From Zonotrichia leucophrys gambelii (taxonomy: Eukaryota; Chordata; Aves; Passeriformes; Passerellidae): a stretch of 64,000 nucleotides of DNA. Where the stretch lies: contig NC_088170.1 of NCBI RefSeq assembly GCF_028769735.1, forward strand, positions 50,129,585 to 50,193,584, given 5' to 3'. Both the position numbers and the translations under genes were made by a program. Below are positions 25,301 to 40,300 of the stretch, piece by piece (within the stretch, counting starts at the first letter, position 1; each line of letters begins with the position of its first letter). Below the pieces are notes generated by a model that saw nothing but the letters and a program-made list of their open reading frames with translations, had not been told where the DNA came from and made no database searches.

Positions 25301-28300
25301 AAAGTCAGGGTTTTTTGTTATTCTGGATGAGGTATTTCCCTGGCTGGAGCAGAGGAAAGTGTACTTTTCCTCTTTCAATATGCTGATGATTACTTAGCTG
25401 ATACTAATTCAATGTGTTTTAAGAGGAAAGCAACTGTGATCTACAGCTCTAGCCAGTCCAATGGCTTCAAGTACATTTACATAAAAAAGTTAATATATTT
25501 TATTCTTTCTATTGAGATATAACTTGACATATTTGAATTTATAAAAAGAGTACCTAGGTTTTCCTAAATAATAATAATAACAATAATCTAAAAAAACCTT
25601 CAAAACTAATTTGCAAAATCTTGCTCAGTCATAATGCTCTAAATCTGAATTAATGTCAGGAAAGGCGAATTAACAGAGTGAGATGACTTTGTTTTACATT
25701 TCTGCATGCTATGCGCTTCCCTATTTGTTAATGCTTTTTTAATGCTGCATCTGTCCAGTCAATAATATCTCCAAGTGTGATGTTACACAGAAATGTGATA
25801 CCAGCATGTAGAAAGAAAAATAAAGACACAAATAGGTATCTGATACAAAAAATACACATTATGTATATATTTTTTATTTTCTTAGAGATACTAGCATTGG
25901 TCACAGCAGCATACAATGTATACTACTGAGTAAAAGGGGATAGAAAAGGATTTGCAAACTCAAAGGCAAGTGCTGTATCAGAACTTGTGTCCATACAGGA
26001 GATGTTTTCTAGTGCTGAAAAGCTTAATTGCTGAAATGAAATGCAGAAGAGGTCCTGAACCCATATTAATCCAGCCCTACTGAAGCCCTGTCCGTGTGCT
26101 AGTGCTGAGCCAAAATCATGCCAGGAATTGTGCTGGATCCCGTGACAGTTCCCAGACCATGCCCAGGCCTTGGCCAGTGCCCCACATTGGCACAGCGAAA
26201 TCAGTCCCATCCCACTACCTCCAAAAAGTCAATGCGGTCTCTCCAGTGAGAGTTAGATTTGGCCTTAGGCAGATAATTTTATTAACATTCAGGAAATGAC
26301 AACATAAGCAAAAATAACCCCAAAGAAAAACAAAAAAATAGAAACTTGAAAATGAAACATATGCTTGCAGATTCATCGCAAAAGCAAACTGAAGCAGAAG
26401 TTGCTAATACGGTTTTAGTACTTTGTGAAGGTGCCAGCTGGATGGATGATAATTTTTCTACCCCTGCAGGGCATCAAAGCTTTTATAAAATCATTCTTTT
26501 CACACATATTAGCACTTAGCTTATTAAAACAGATGATACTTTTTTTTTTTTTTTGTTTTGTAAAGATGCCTGGGAGTGTCTGGAAATATAAAATCTGAGA
26601 GTTAAGTCTTATTTTGACCAGCCAGCCTAACAAACAACAAACACTGACATGACATACCATGGCTGAGAGTCTATGTTATGGGACCTTCTGTGACTGCCAC
26701 AACTGTAGTGTCACAGTAAAGGCTGTGAATTGCTGTTATGAAAACATTAGCTGTAACTTGCATAATTAAATTAAACTGCCAGCAAAGCTTCCTAAAATAC
26801 TTAGGAGATGACACAAATAAATACATTTCAAAGTCTATATTACGATCCAGAATTAGTTTTGTAATAAATTCCATTTCACAGTGCTAGAAATGACTTCTTT
26901 TCCTGTTCAAATTCCTATGTAATTGTGATTGAGATAACTGTCACATAAACTGAGCCCAGCTTATAGTTAAATAGCTTTTATTTTACATATATTTTACATG
27001 TGTAGTGCTTTAAATTTATACAGAAGGTACTATTTCAGCTGCCTACAGCTTCCCCTTCAGCCAATTAAGAAAAGGACATAATAGACATAAATTAGTAGTC
27101 AGAACTTGAATGAACTGAAATGTGATCATTTCTAACAAAAAGATGAGGAATGAGGGCAAAGGAATGAATGGAAGAAGGCTGCAGAAGTTATCAAAGCTGA
27201 AGAAAATTATTGTGTGCACCTTGAGGATGAGGATCACTCTGAACTTGCAGAAGTCAGATTAGAAATTTGAAAATGAGTTTGAAAATTCAGTAAATGTTTA
27301 TAAATGTCAACTTCAAGAAATTAGAAGTCTTAAACTGGAAATCCATAAAACAAAATTCTAAAAGTCATTTTGCAGAAGTACCAGCCAAACCCACAGATGT
27401 ACCTGGCATCTGTGTACTCCTTCTATATACCAGCAGGCAGGGATATGTAATTAATTCTTAATTTTCTTAATTTAGCAAAATTTGGTCAGCAGTGGAATCC
27501 ACAAACCACACCAATCCAATCCTCTCCATTAACAAATTAAAATCAAAAGATGGAATATAATTGGACTACTCACAGTGGGAAAAATTGCTGTTTCAAATAA
27601 TAGTATTCGACCAATTTTATTTGTCCTCTAGCACTTAAGTTTCACACAGAAAATATGAGCAAAAAAAATTTATCAACAGAGAAGAACATCTAAACAGCTT
27701 GCTGAACACCATCGAAGTCCAGCTTATCCCTCCTGATGTAGTAGTGATGCAAGCACACCTTGCAAGGCTAGTTACTTACATCAAATAACTTCTCTATGTA
27801 CATTTCCTCATTGACCTTTTCTCGAAGGATATCTTGGTTTTGCCGAACAAACATAATGTAGGTGTCTGCTAGATCCATTCCTGGTTTCTGTGAAGAAAAA
27901 AAGTGAGGGGAGAAAGTAATGGGAACAGAACAAACCCCTCAAAAACTGAGACTTAAGCATAATGAAAACAAATGTTACAATGTTCATAGATGTACAAACT
28001 GTAATTCACCTTCTGTGAATTCTGGTTAGTTAACATGTTCACGAACTTTCACTATCAAGGTAGTTCTACATGTTTTAATTTATGGAAGTTCTGAGTCATA
28101 AATCTACATTGCCATATGCAGTTGAATCGAGTCTTGGCTCTGGAAACATCAGTGCCAAACTCGGACATCTTCCCCTGTTTTTGATAGTGAGGCTTTCACA
28201 GATAGCCACTCCAGCCCAAGTGTGGAGATCCAAATCCTGCTATCACATTCAGAAAACACTTAAAAAAGCATTCAGCTCCTTTCTCACTGCCTAAGATTTC

Positions 28301-31300
28301 TTCTAATTTACTTCCAGTGTAAAGCTGAATTTTGTGTTTGACGTTAGCTTCAACTAACTGCAATTCAAACTAAGCTCAAGCACATCCCTGAGAGCAATGG
28401 CAGAAAAAGGCAGTTTTGAGTGTAGTCCTGCGTGCTCATAATTTGTAAACTGTTGCACTGGTGCAGTCAGCCCAGAGGACGGCTAGGGGAGGAACAAGGA
28501 CCAAAATTTTTCCCTTCCTGTACCAATAGAAGTTCTGTACGAATAGCAGAGCAGGCATAATTTCTATACCACACCCCCTAGGACATGTTGTGTGTATGTG
28601 GTACCACAGGTGTGCGGGCACAGTGGTGGCTGAAACTGCTCTCTCCTCTGAACTGCTCCAGAATCCAGCTGTGATTTCTGGATCTCTGTACTCATGAAAA
28701 GTTGTTCCACAATAACACTCCTAACAGCCTGCAACCTGCCCTTTCCTGGCAGTGTATGCAAAGATGCTAAGGAGTTCCCTTCTTTCTAACTGGAACCAGG
28801 AATGCACACAGGCACTTTGAGAAGTCTTCTGCAAATGCCCTCTATATGAACGAGCTTGTTAAAGTATTACTTACTCCCAAACAATGGTTTATAACGTTCT
28901 TGGCATGCAAAAGAACGTTAAGCTCTGTAATCAGTTTTATAGTATTATAGCATCTAGTATAGTATTATAGTTTTAACATGGGCCTTAAAATTTGTAGAGG
29001 ATGTAGATTTTGCTAAGATAGAATAATTAATAGTTCTAAGGAAGAAGGACAAAAGCAGTTATACCCAGCCCCTGAATTCCCAAGCATAAGACGTATCTAT
29101 TTCTTAGAAACTGTTATTGTCTGAAAATAGGACATGAACGACACAGTAAAATATTTAGCATACTTTAAAAGCTGTATGCATGAACATGCTCATATAGTTA
29201 AAATATTAATATATTATTTTATATTTAGGCTTCCTTTCTAGTCTGCAAGTGGGTATTCAACTTTTTTTTCTTATTTCTTATTATCTTGTATGTAATATTT
29301 TGTAATTTATATGAACAGGTCTGAGCACAAGAGGGAAGGAGAGGTGCAACATGTCCATACTAAAACTTGTCCAGAAACTGCTGTCATCTTATTACAGTAA
29401 CAGGATGACAACATTCTTTCCTCAAAGCTGCAGTGAGTGAAACCTCCTGGCTTATGAGGTTCAACTCTTTTTACCCTGAATCTACCACCAAAATATAGAG
29501 GAATATGTTCCAAAATAAAAAGATTTTATTTTTCATTTATACACGTGCATATATGGCAGTTTCATTTTTCAAAAGTAGCCATTAAATGTAGAATGATGGC
29601 CAGCTTACATGCTTGTAGCATTTCCAAAACTCAGAGTGAAAAACTGAAATATCTCCTACATTTGGACTGGTCATTCCAGAGGCAATGAAAGCTCATTGCA
29701 AAAACTTATCCCATCTATATATGTTTAGATGAAACTCTTAAGAGGAAAGCAGGACCACTGATATTTATATCTGCATTAAACACCTAAATCCTAAGCATAG
29801 AATAAAAAATCTAAGACTTCAATAGACAAAACATTTTCTGTTGGAAAACCTGATTTGCAGAAATTAAAAAATCTTCTTCATAAAAAAGTACCTTAACTAA
29901 AATGTGATAGAAATTCTTAAGATAAATCAGAAAATGAAGCAGATTTAAAACAGAAAACTCCATATTTTACCTTAGCATACTCATTTGTGATGACACAAGA
30001 GAATACAATCAGTGTTGAAACCTTATGAACTTTCTTAAACCTTATACAGAATTTATAGGAATTAGACTAGAGTTGAATTGGAGGAATAATGGAAAGATAT
30101 TTTGAAATATTTTAAAAATATGTAAATGTTTTGAAATCTCCAGAGATAGGTGAAGGAGATAATCTAGTAAATGAAAGGCTCTCTGTAGTTCTTGAAGATA
30201 TACATTCAAGTGTATTAATGAATCTTCCACTGAATTCTAAAACTTAGTGGTTCTGCAATTAATACAATATTTTCTTTTACTAAGTTCAATAAAAAATGTT
30301 CATCTTGCAGACAGCCAAAGCAAAAAAAGTAACATTTCCTATCAGCATTAACTCCCTTATCTTTGAGATGTTTACCTAGTCTTGAAGCTGTGACATATGG
30401 GAATTTCACACCTAGTGAATATATTTTCATGTAGCTTGTGGCACAGGAGTGTAATCATTAAAAGAATATACACAAGTAAGAGTAACTGCAACAGCTGGTG
30501 ACATTTACCAATTAGAATTACAGTTCTTTTAAACACTTCATCCTTCTTAATGTGTGCAGGATAATTATCTTTGAAATTACTGTGGAAAAAAAAATTAATT
30601 TTCCTTTTAAACAGTGTCTGACTTCAGTGGAAGTAAGTCTGGGTAAGGCAGATTATCAATACTCTGAAGTATGTCTGTTTAAACCTCACCAAAATCACTG
30701 AAGGTTAATCATCTTTGCTCATAGTGGGCAAAGTACACATTAAACACTGAATGAACCAACAGAACATCAAATTCTTCATTATCTTTTCATATTGCATGAA
30801 TTGAATTTATTTGTTTTCCTCCAAACATGGGGAAAAAGAAAACTATTATAAAAATCAAAATAGTATTAATGCTGTATATTTAATGTTTTAACTTTTTTTA
30901 TAGGGATTATGTAATATTTGGAAACCTTTGACAACACTATTCTTTATTGATCTGCTTTAAATTATTAAGCGTCAGAAAAAACCCAAGTTAACACAGAATT
31001 AAACAAACAAACAAACAACAAGAACTTTCATGTGCTTTAGAAAACAAACAAATAGAAACAGAGATATATTTTAAATAATTGTCACAGGGGGCATTTAATT
31101 GAAAAGACTAAAGCATTCCAGTCTCCACAGCCATACTCCATAAAAAAATCTTCTCTGAATCTCTGGCAGAACATCTGCTGAAGTTAATGAGAGTTATTTG
31201 CACATCTTTGGGAGAAAAATGTAACCTGGTACGTTATCCAGGTAAGTATAAAAAAAAAATATTGTGTGAAAGTTTCCCCAGGAAAAAAGGTGGGTTTTTT

Positions 31301-34300
31301 ATGATAGATAGAAAGTTATTTTAAGTTTGTTTTATTCAGAACAGCAGACAAGCTGTTTTGCCTATCTGAAAATGAAAGAGAACCAGACAAAGAGATGAAT
31401 AGAGAAACTGGAAACACAAAGACATCAAATAAAATACCAGGAAATTAAGAGTTGTAAATAGGGTTACTTTGTCACTGGTTACACAAGTAACTGAATACAC
31501 TGGCGAGTGAATGAGTTTAAATAAGGGTGTAGGCTTCAGCACATTCTTTTTTAGGGTTAATCACTAGTTAACCTGGCAAGATGAACATGCTGTTTGGGGA
31601 AAAAAAATTTAAAATCCTTGTTAATTATATAGTGCAAGTGCTCTTACTTCCTGCTGCTGCACCTAATCCCACAGGTGCAGGTTGTCCCTTACTATTCACT
31701 GGTAGGTGGGTCCTACCGCCAGGCTCTTCTGCATAGCAATAAATTCAGATAAAGAAGAAACAGCCTTGTTTTCCCCACTTGAACAGTAAAACAGTATCAC
31801 AGTGTCTATTTAACAGGGAGGCAAATGTTAAATGTTAAAATATATTATTTGTTTCCAAGATGATGAAGAACCTGTTTTATGAATGACATGCATGGCTCCC
31901 ACAGGCAATATTTGCCCGAAGCACTTAGTGAAATTGCCTTAATTTGCAGTGATTTAAATATTTTGCTGCTGAAAGATTGCAGTGGGTTTAATGTTGCCAC
32001 TAATATTACGCATTTTCCTACAGGCAAGGTACACCTAAGTTTCTGAACAGCATTTTGCAACGCAACAGTTTGGCATAAATCTCAGGGAAAATCAGTACAT
32101 TTGTAATACTTGAGTTATGTTTATTCTCCTTTTGGCTTTTGTCACAGAACATTTCTTAGCATTAGAGACTATTAAATGAACTTATATTACCAAAACCAAG
32201 AAACCAGCCTCAATCCACTACACTAGTTTTACTGAGTTGCTGTCCTGCCAAGGCATTAATGTTTCAAAGATGAGAACAGATGCTAGAGACTAACCATACA
32301 ATAACAAAATCCATCCAGTTTTCTGTTTGCTCTCCTCTCCACCTCCTTCCCCTCCCTTGCATCCTGGAGGGAGTCATTTCAACTACAGCATGGTTGTAAC
32401 AATGCAATGAAAAGGAGAGATGAGCTGGAGGGGGCTATTGTGAGGAACACAGGAGCTCCTTATTCAGTGTCCACCACAAAATGAAAAAGCATGTTGGAAA
32501 ATTTCACTGCCTGTAAGTTCTTCTCTAAATACTGCAAGGCTCATCACTGGGGTATGGAATTACAAAATTAAAATATCATTAAAATACTTTTGGAATAAAA
32601 CCTACTTGTATCCATGGCTAGATCATCATCCCCATATTTTCTTAGGAAATTAAATACATAAGCCAGGGAGGAAGGTGCACCATTTGCATAATCAGTCTAT
32701 TATAAAGGTAACATTTTAATTTCACATGGTTATAAAGAAATTGTTTTGTTTAAATGAAAAAAATGCAAAGCATTTTCTCTCCCTTAAAAACATCTTCTTT
32801 AAAAGAAACAGCAAATTTGGCAAAGAGGAGATTGTGTATTTTGAGAAGTCTCATGGAAAATTTAAACTGATTCTGCAAGCATTTACAAAAACACCTTTTC
32901 ATGTACATATAGTTTCATTGCATTCATGGGGAAACACAGGCGTGCAAACGTCTGCACCAGGATTTTGATTCTTAGTGAAAAAAACACTAAAGCCCCTATG
33001 AAAAAAATTTGGTATTAAAATATGCTTTTTTTTCCTCCATAAAGTTGTATTTTACTATGCCATATTAGCTTTCCTACTGATTAGTAGTTATCCTTCTGAT
33101 TGCTATTTAAGAGGTATCTCAAAAGTAATGCTGACTTAAAACTAATGCTGCAGGGCTTTCCCTCCAATTCCACAATAGCTTGTTTCCACAGACTGGAAAA
33201 CAGAAGGGCCAATTCTCAGGTCTGGGTTTACAGAGGAGGAGGAAGCCAGCAGAAGCCCTAAGTGTAAGGATAATACCCTTTCTGGGGTCTTTTTATAAAA
33301 ATAGAGTTCTAAAAGAAAATCCAGCTTAAAAATGACTAGCATCGTATGGCCACACCTGAATAAACAATTATTCCTCTCAAGAAGATTTTTGATTCTTAAA
33401 ATCAGCTAGGTGAGGCCATGCAGTACAAGTGTGATATCTGAAAATGAAGGTATCTGGAAGGTCCCCATGTGTGTCTGCCTGGTAGGAGGCAGAGTTCCCT
33501 CTCTGGCCTCTGCAAGACCCCATAAGTCAAATGCTGGCACATGTGTGAGGCCCCTTTTCATACTTTGATCCCCACATAAAGGCAGGAGCGGAGCGAGAGG
33601 GCTGGCATTGTGCGAGCTGTGCACTGCTGTCAGCCCTGGCTCCCTCCAATGGCCCCTCTGCACTGGCTATGACAGGTGGCCCATAGGAAGAGAGGGAGGA
33701 TTAGGTTCCTTCTGTGCCCTCTGAGTAACTGGCATAGATTACTGGCTCCTACAAAGGGATTTAAACATACCTTTCTGAACAAAAAGCACTATATACATGA
33801 GCATGTAACTGGACGCTCAATTTGTATGAGTAATTGCTCTGGTTGTATTTGTCAATGCACCAAATGTGTGTGGAAATGACCAGCCAAAGACACAATTATT
33901 TGTATGCAAAACTGACTTACATGATGAGAAATTGAACACAACGAAATTATCTACATGATTAAGGAATAATAATCATTTGAGATTAACAACATACTTTTTT
34001 TTTAACCTCAATTTTACTGCATTCTTTCCCTGTTCTCATTAATTAACTGGCTTTGTGAACAGAATATTAAAAAAAAGGAAATATATTAGGTTGTACTTCT
34101 ACATCTCCTATGGATTGCTTGGGCTTTAAGAGAAACTAACAAAGGATTATAGTGGATTTAGATGAGTTGTCTATTTAAATCAGCTTCTGCATTCCCAGTT
34201 ATCAAAACATAGCATGAAAAAGAGAACCAATGTCATCCCTTGTGCACTGCTTGTAACATTTGTGTTATTTTCCTCCAAACATTTGGTTTCTTCCACTTGC

Positions 34301-37300
34301 ACAGCAGCCACATTTTTTTCCACTGCAGAGCCTTGTATACTGCAACAATTACCAATAAGGTGAGCATAACAGCAACTAGATTTTTTCATTATTATTTTTC
34401 GGAAATGACAGGACATCATTGTTATTCTTCCTAGTCTGGGTAATTCTGCACTGTTGCTATTATTTCTGCTGGGGTTTCAATTACCAAAACATAGGTAGTG
34501 TCCATACAGCCCGCTATGCAGAGCTGGGGAAAGCAATGAGAGCTCCTTGGCCTTTCATATGTCCCACTTCCTGAAGGGCATTCTGAAAAATTGAGGCTTA
34601 CGTTGCATGTTTTCTTAAACAGTTAAAAAACCCCATAAAACCACTTTTTTTTTCTTCACTTGGTTGTAATTAACAATAATTCTCTAGCAAGAATAATGAA
34701 TAGACATGGTAGACAGCAAGGGTAGGTAGCATTTTTACCAACCTATCTGCCAAATGAACCACAAGTCTGTGTCTATCTTTCCAACCCTGGTCCTGAGAGA
34801 TTGACAGATGCTGTCTAGGGAATGTGCACCTTTGTGTCCAACTATTTACTGTCTAAAGCCTATCTCAACATCAATAGAATTAGCCTGTTCCTCAAAATGA
34901 CTAAAAATCATCCAGGAATGCCTTCCCTCCTTTTGAATAATTTACCATTTTTATTTAGTTTTATTTAACTTTTTTATCCCCTTTGCCTCTTATCCTCCCT
35001 CTAAAACATTTTGCTCAGCACTACCTTCATTTTTCTTCTAACATCTTTTTTGCCTAGTTAGCTTCTTTTTATTTCAGTACAAACCAGCACATTTTTCACT
35101 CTTTGCCAAATCCTGGTAGTCAAAGATGAAAAACTCTGTCAAACGCACACACACAAACAACTCCCCCAAACACCTTGTCCCCCCCCAGCCCCCCTGCCTT
35201 CTCCCCCAGATGCACCAAGGGGTCTCACCCTGACGGAGGTGGGGCACAGGGGCAGAATGCCATTGTCTAACACGTGCAAGCCTGCACATATTTGCAACTA
35301 CATCAAAAGAAAGGGCTGACTGTGGTCAATTTAAGTAACTTTCACACAGGCAGCTAAGGTAAGAAGGCAGTAAGGTAAGAAAGAAGAAGAAGAAAGAAGA
35401 CAAGAAGAAATTTTACAACATATTAGGTCAAAATAAAACAACGAGGCATTTAATTAGCTTCAGTGCAGGCTTGCTAGGTCACTGTCACACTAGCAAGAGC
35501 TCAGTGTACATTCCTCCCTGTGGCTGCCCCTCACTCCACTTCTCACTTCAGCTGTGAGCCCAGGTGATGACCTTGTGATGTGATGGCTTTCAGCCTCCTC
35601 TTACAGCTGGAATTTTTTGCTTTGACATCTGGAGGTTTTAGGCCCTATTCAGACTGGACAGCTGCTGTCAGTAAGGGCTCTTGGCCTCAACTGCATCTTC
35701 ACAACAAAAGAATGTGAAGAAGGAAAACTAACCCCCAGCCTATGAAAACCTTTCAGTCCAGGTAAAAAGACCTCCAGAATTTGAAAATCTTTGCCTGGTC
35801 AGATCCACAGCTTCCCTGAAGCACAGTTTACATTTGTAGTTTACAGCTGTGGAGCTACAGTGCAGTTGAAGTGCTTGGGGAAAGGTGTGTGAGAAAGCTG
35901 GGAAGTGAAGATATTGCAACAATGCAAGGATCTTGCTAGCCTGTCAATAATCTGGTGCTTTCTTCAAGCCACACCATCCAGTGAATGTGAGAAGGGCAGT
36001 GGGGCTCCAGCAACCCCTCCCTGCTCGCCTCCCTCTTCCCCTGGAACAGTGGGTGCATCCCTGTGGGACTGGTTTGTAATATTCCACAGAGCTTGTGGCA
36101 AACGTATTTTTCAGTCCCATTTTTATTGTGAACTTCAACATCAGTGTATCCAGGCCAGTGGTAAAAGACTGATGTCTCCTCCTCATAGATATGTAATTTG
36201 GAGAGTTTTCCATATTACCTGAAAGAAGCCAATGAATTTCTAGTCTGTCCACTAATTTTTTCTTTAGGTCTTTGGGTTTTAGGTTACTCAATAAGGAAGC
36301 TACACAGCACAATATATTAACAAAAGGTAAACTAAACTGTATTTGATATGAGGTCACTCCTTTGAATGAAAGACAGCCTACTTTTATCTTTTTTATAAAA
36401 CAAAAGAGCACTTACAAAGGTAAAAAATACCTAGGCAAAAAAAAAAGTCTGAAAACATTATCTGAAAACAACAGAAATGTTACAATTTATCTTATGAATA
36501 AAACAAATATAAAGACAGCAAAATAACAAATTTCAGAAACAGAGATTTTTCCTTTTATTTAACATGCATGGACTGAAAAATAATTCAGTCAAAAAAATAA
36601 TTATTTAAGCTTGCATTTTTCAGGAGAGAAGTGATGAAGGTTTTGCTGGTCACCACACAGTTTAGCAGATCTGGTATTTATCTATATTTTAATTTAGCAT
36701 TTTTAATTTAAAAAATATTTTTCACTTATGTAATAATTGTAGTCGTTTTTGCTGTGCTTGAAAAACAAGATTTTTTTAGAACTGCATTAAAAAGGGATGA
36801 GAATGCAGACTTATGAGAGAACAAGTGACATTGACAGTGAAAATGACAGTATTACATAACTTTAATATTTATTTAAAGAAAAGATATTCTACTCTCATAC
36901 TCTAATAAAAATATTTTAACAGCCGAATTTTGCCTTTATGTATAAAAGAGCTCCAACAATTTCCCCTTAATTTTTTTTACTTATTGCCCAACCATTGGTA
37001 AATCAAATAGGGATTAAGCAAGCAAGGGGTTAAACAAGCAGACCTGAGTCGTGAAGTAAGAAATCAAGAAATAATGGATATTCAAGTATGATGCTTTTAC
37101 TTGTTGCTTATACTACATATTTGAACAATTTATCACCACAAAAGAGTATCTAAGTTACAATCCTCACTCTTCCACAACTGGAAATGTGCATTGAGAATAA
37201 CCTTTCCACAGTTTGCTTTGAGAGTTACTTATTGCACAAGGGAAATGAAACGTCCTCTCAGGGCTGGAGTGGCTGTTTAAATACTCTATGTAAAGCTGTA

Positions 37301-40300
37301 ATGAATCTCTGTAGGAAAGCAAAATGTCAACAATAAAAACTGTGAGCTAAAGCCCCCCCTAATTTCTGAATTAGTATGAACAATAGAATAAATAAATCTA
37401 AAAGAGTTACACTTACCGGAACATCAACATATTTGGCAGCTGCTTTTACCTTTAGAAAATTAAGCATAAAACACACAGTAAGTACTTATTACTACAAATT
37501 GCACACAATTTCAGAATTATGCACAGAAAGAATAACAGAACCTTTGAGAATCCAAACACTTACAGTGAATGAAACTAATGATGAGAAGAAAGTACCTTCA
37601 TCATATCTTGACAATTTAGACAGCACACCTTCTAACACTGAAACAACCTGGAGGAAAAGCACAGAGAAAAATCTAAATGAACAGTGTGAAAATTAAATAT
37701 TTAGAGTGAGAATGTTAACTTTTCTTCCTCATATTTTTCTGGATTAGCAGGGCAACATGAACTGTAAATCCGATCACTTTGTCCACCTCACAAAGTGCTG
37801 AAATCAAGGATAACCTTCTTTCTGCAGCTTCACTTATTGATCAAACAGATGGAAACTGCTGCACCACAGCAGAAATAGAAACCCAACCCAAAGTGTCTCC
37901 TGAGGCAGGCCTGCTTCCAATAAAACATTGCTGCCTCTAGAACATGGTTGAATATAGCAGTGTGTGTACCCAGCTTGTATTTTGGGTAGAAATCACGTTA
38001 TTTTCTAGGACCACAGTTTCAAAGATGATGGAGAACAATTGCTAAAGGTGGAGATTGTGATACCATGTTTCTTTTATTTTTGCTATTAAACAGAAAACCA
38101 GCTCTGATTTCAGGTGAAAGTGTAATAGCACTGGTTTTCTGTCAGCAGCATGAGCTGTTGAGCTGCTATTCCGTGGCCAAGAAGGTGGCAAGAAAATGTA
38201 TGCCTAAAGTCTCTGGTCTGATGTGGTTTCTCTCCCCTAGACTTTCACCTGCTATTGTCTGAGTAGTGTGACTCCTCAGTAAAAGGTATGAATAGGTGTT
38301 TTTGACAAAATTTTTGTTCTGACAAAAAATAAAATCTTATTAATTGCATTAATGACAGCTTTAATGTTTAAACTCCCCAAAATTTTCCTTAAAGCAAACA
38401 AATTCCCCTTTCGCATCCCTCTGTAATGTTACTTTGCTCAAGTAATTCACAGTATATAACATAAAATATCTGTCAGCCATTGTATTCATGCACATTTATT
38501 TTACACATATAAATTGCTTTCCAGTTTATAAAAAGATTGTTTTAAAAGTCATCCCTTGCTCCCAAAACAGTCATTCCCACAACCAAGAGTATCATTTTAT
38601 GAGTGTGAGGACAGAACAAAATTCCATCTGGCATGCTGTTAATGGGCCCTGTAACAGTGTCACAACAGTGTCACCTCCAGAGGAACTGAGATCATCACTT
38701 TACAATAAGCCCTGCTCTTAACAGTTCAAGGAGCAGGAGCAAGTGCAAACCTACATTTGTCATTTATCAATCTAACCTGTCATATTTACAGTGATTAATT
38801 AAGACACTGGTACATAGGTGCCAATCAAAGAATAAATCCCCATCACAAGAGAGACTGGCAGTTGTTTCCTCACCCGCTTTATTAGACCAAATACCAGCTT
38901 TCTGCTTTGCAGTTGCACGCCTGTGAGAAGCTGCTATTCATACTTTAATTTTATCTGATTGACAAGGATTCCTTCTGCAGAAAAGTGTTCAACTTTACTG
39001 TGCAAAGATTGGCTAAGGAAAAGGCTGACTTCATAAACAACGTGGTGTCCACAGTGCCAGCATACGAATCCAATACAAGTGGGACACAAAATAACAGACA
39101 GCAAAACATTTCAGCATCCAGGATGTCTGTTTAAACAAAAGGCTCAGTTATGTAGCTGCAAACTTGTTTTCTGAGATGTCAGTGTATGGACTTGTGAAAC
39201 TGTAAAAGCATTTCTGCACATGCCTCACATTCTATGAATAGGTTACCCTGAGACACACTGTGCTTTTGCCTCACTGTTTTGTGCTATTCCTGTGAATTCC
39301 TGAGTGCTTTAGACTGATGTGTCTGTGTAAAAACTGCCCAGTACAGTTCTAAACAAGTAAAACCTCACTGAAGGAAAAGAATTATTTTCAGTTTCACAAG
39401 TGACTTGCAGTTAAAAACAATGACTGAAACCCTTATTCCACTGAGACACAAAGGAGTCAATAAAGAGGTAAAGGTTGGAAAATAATGAAAATATATTAGA
39501 TGCAAAAGATGAATGCATATGGGTTATTGTGCACACTGATGTGCATTTTTTCTGGCCAAAACCAAGATCTAAACCTCAGTCTTCCTTTGTACCCTCAGAA
39601 GCTTTCTGCCTTGAAACACAAGCAATCAGGATGCCCCTGGTATTTCACATCTCAAGTGAGGAGACACTGGTTAAGCTTCCAGTGATGAGCCAATGACACA
39701 GAATATTTGCTTTCTGTTTTGATATTTCAGCCTGTAGTATTACAGAGATAACTAATAATCCAAATCCTTCTGTATTGACAGCAGTTGTCCCTAGAATTTC
39801 TTGCACATACATCCAGAGGGAATATTCCTCCTTTTTCATAATCTCAGATATTAAGGAAAAAAAATAAAAAACTTTAACCTTTAATAGCACGATTTTTTCT
39901 GATCAAATTCCCCTTTCTTCCTATTCCTTTTCAATAACACTAAAACCATAAACTGGAAGATTACTTGGGAGCTATGATAGGCAACATGTAAAACTTGAAA
40001 CCATTGAATTGAACTGCTTATAATTATGTTTACACCAAAACTTCACTTTAGACCAAATATGGTTTAAATGCTTCTACACAGTTATCATTAAGTGGACACA
40101 TTTATTTTCAACTTCTATAATGATTCTACAAAGCCTTTCTCTTCAAGTAGGTGTCAGTCCAAAAAGCAGATTCCCACCCCCCATCCCCCCTCAGCAAGCT
40201 GTGACAAGCAAAAATGAAAGCATGATGAAAGTGTGACCAGAGTCTCACTTTTTGTCACTAACTCACAAATTGTGAATATATGGCTTATTTATCCTGCTTT

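Larger units (their letters stand above)
11198..27779 (-). other. CADPS2: CADPS2 intron (16.6 kb), the longest in the window
   Basis: AT-rich intron with a (CAA)n tract, one CR1 fragment (18209-18633) and three segments that look like regulatory DNA (14815-15060, 21690-22140, 24990-25260). No nested gene was recognised on either strand. Confidence 0.85.
27888..37416 (-). other. CADPS2: CADPS2 intron (9.5 kb)
   Basis: AT-rich, with a perfect hairpin and short tandem duplication at 28892-28970, an (AAAC)n tract at 31001-31019 and a (GAA)n tract at 35374-35410. A GC-richer patch at 33440-33700 was not identified. No gene or RNA was recognised. Confidence 0.85.

Noticed and set aside
35944..36411. 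155-codon minus-strand frame
   Set aside because: Intronic, no recognisable domain, no splice context matching CAPS; considered chance.
37376..37696. 106-codon plus-strand frame
   Set aside because: It is the antisense shadow of the two CADPS2 exons at 37417-37449 and 37564-37647.
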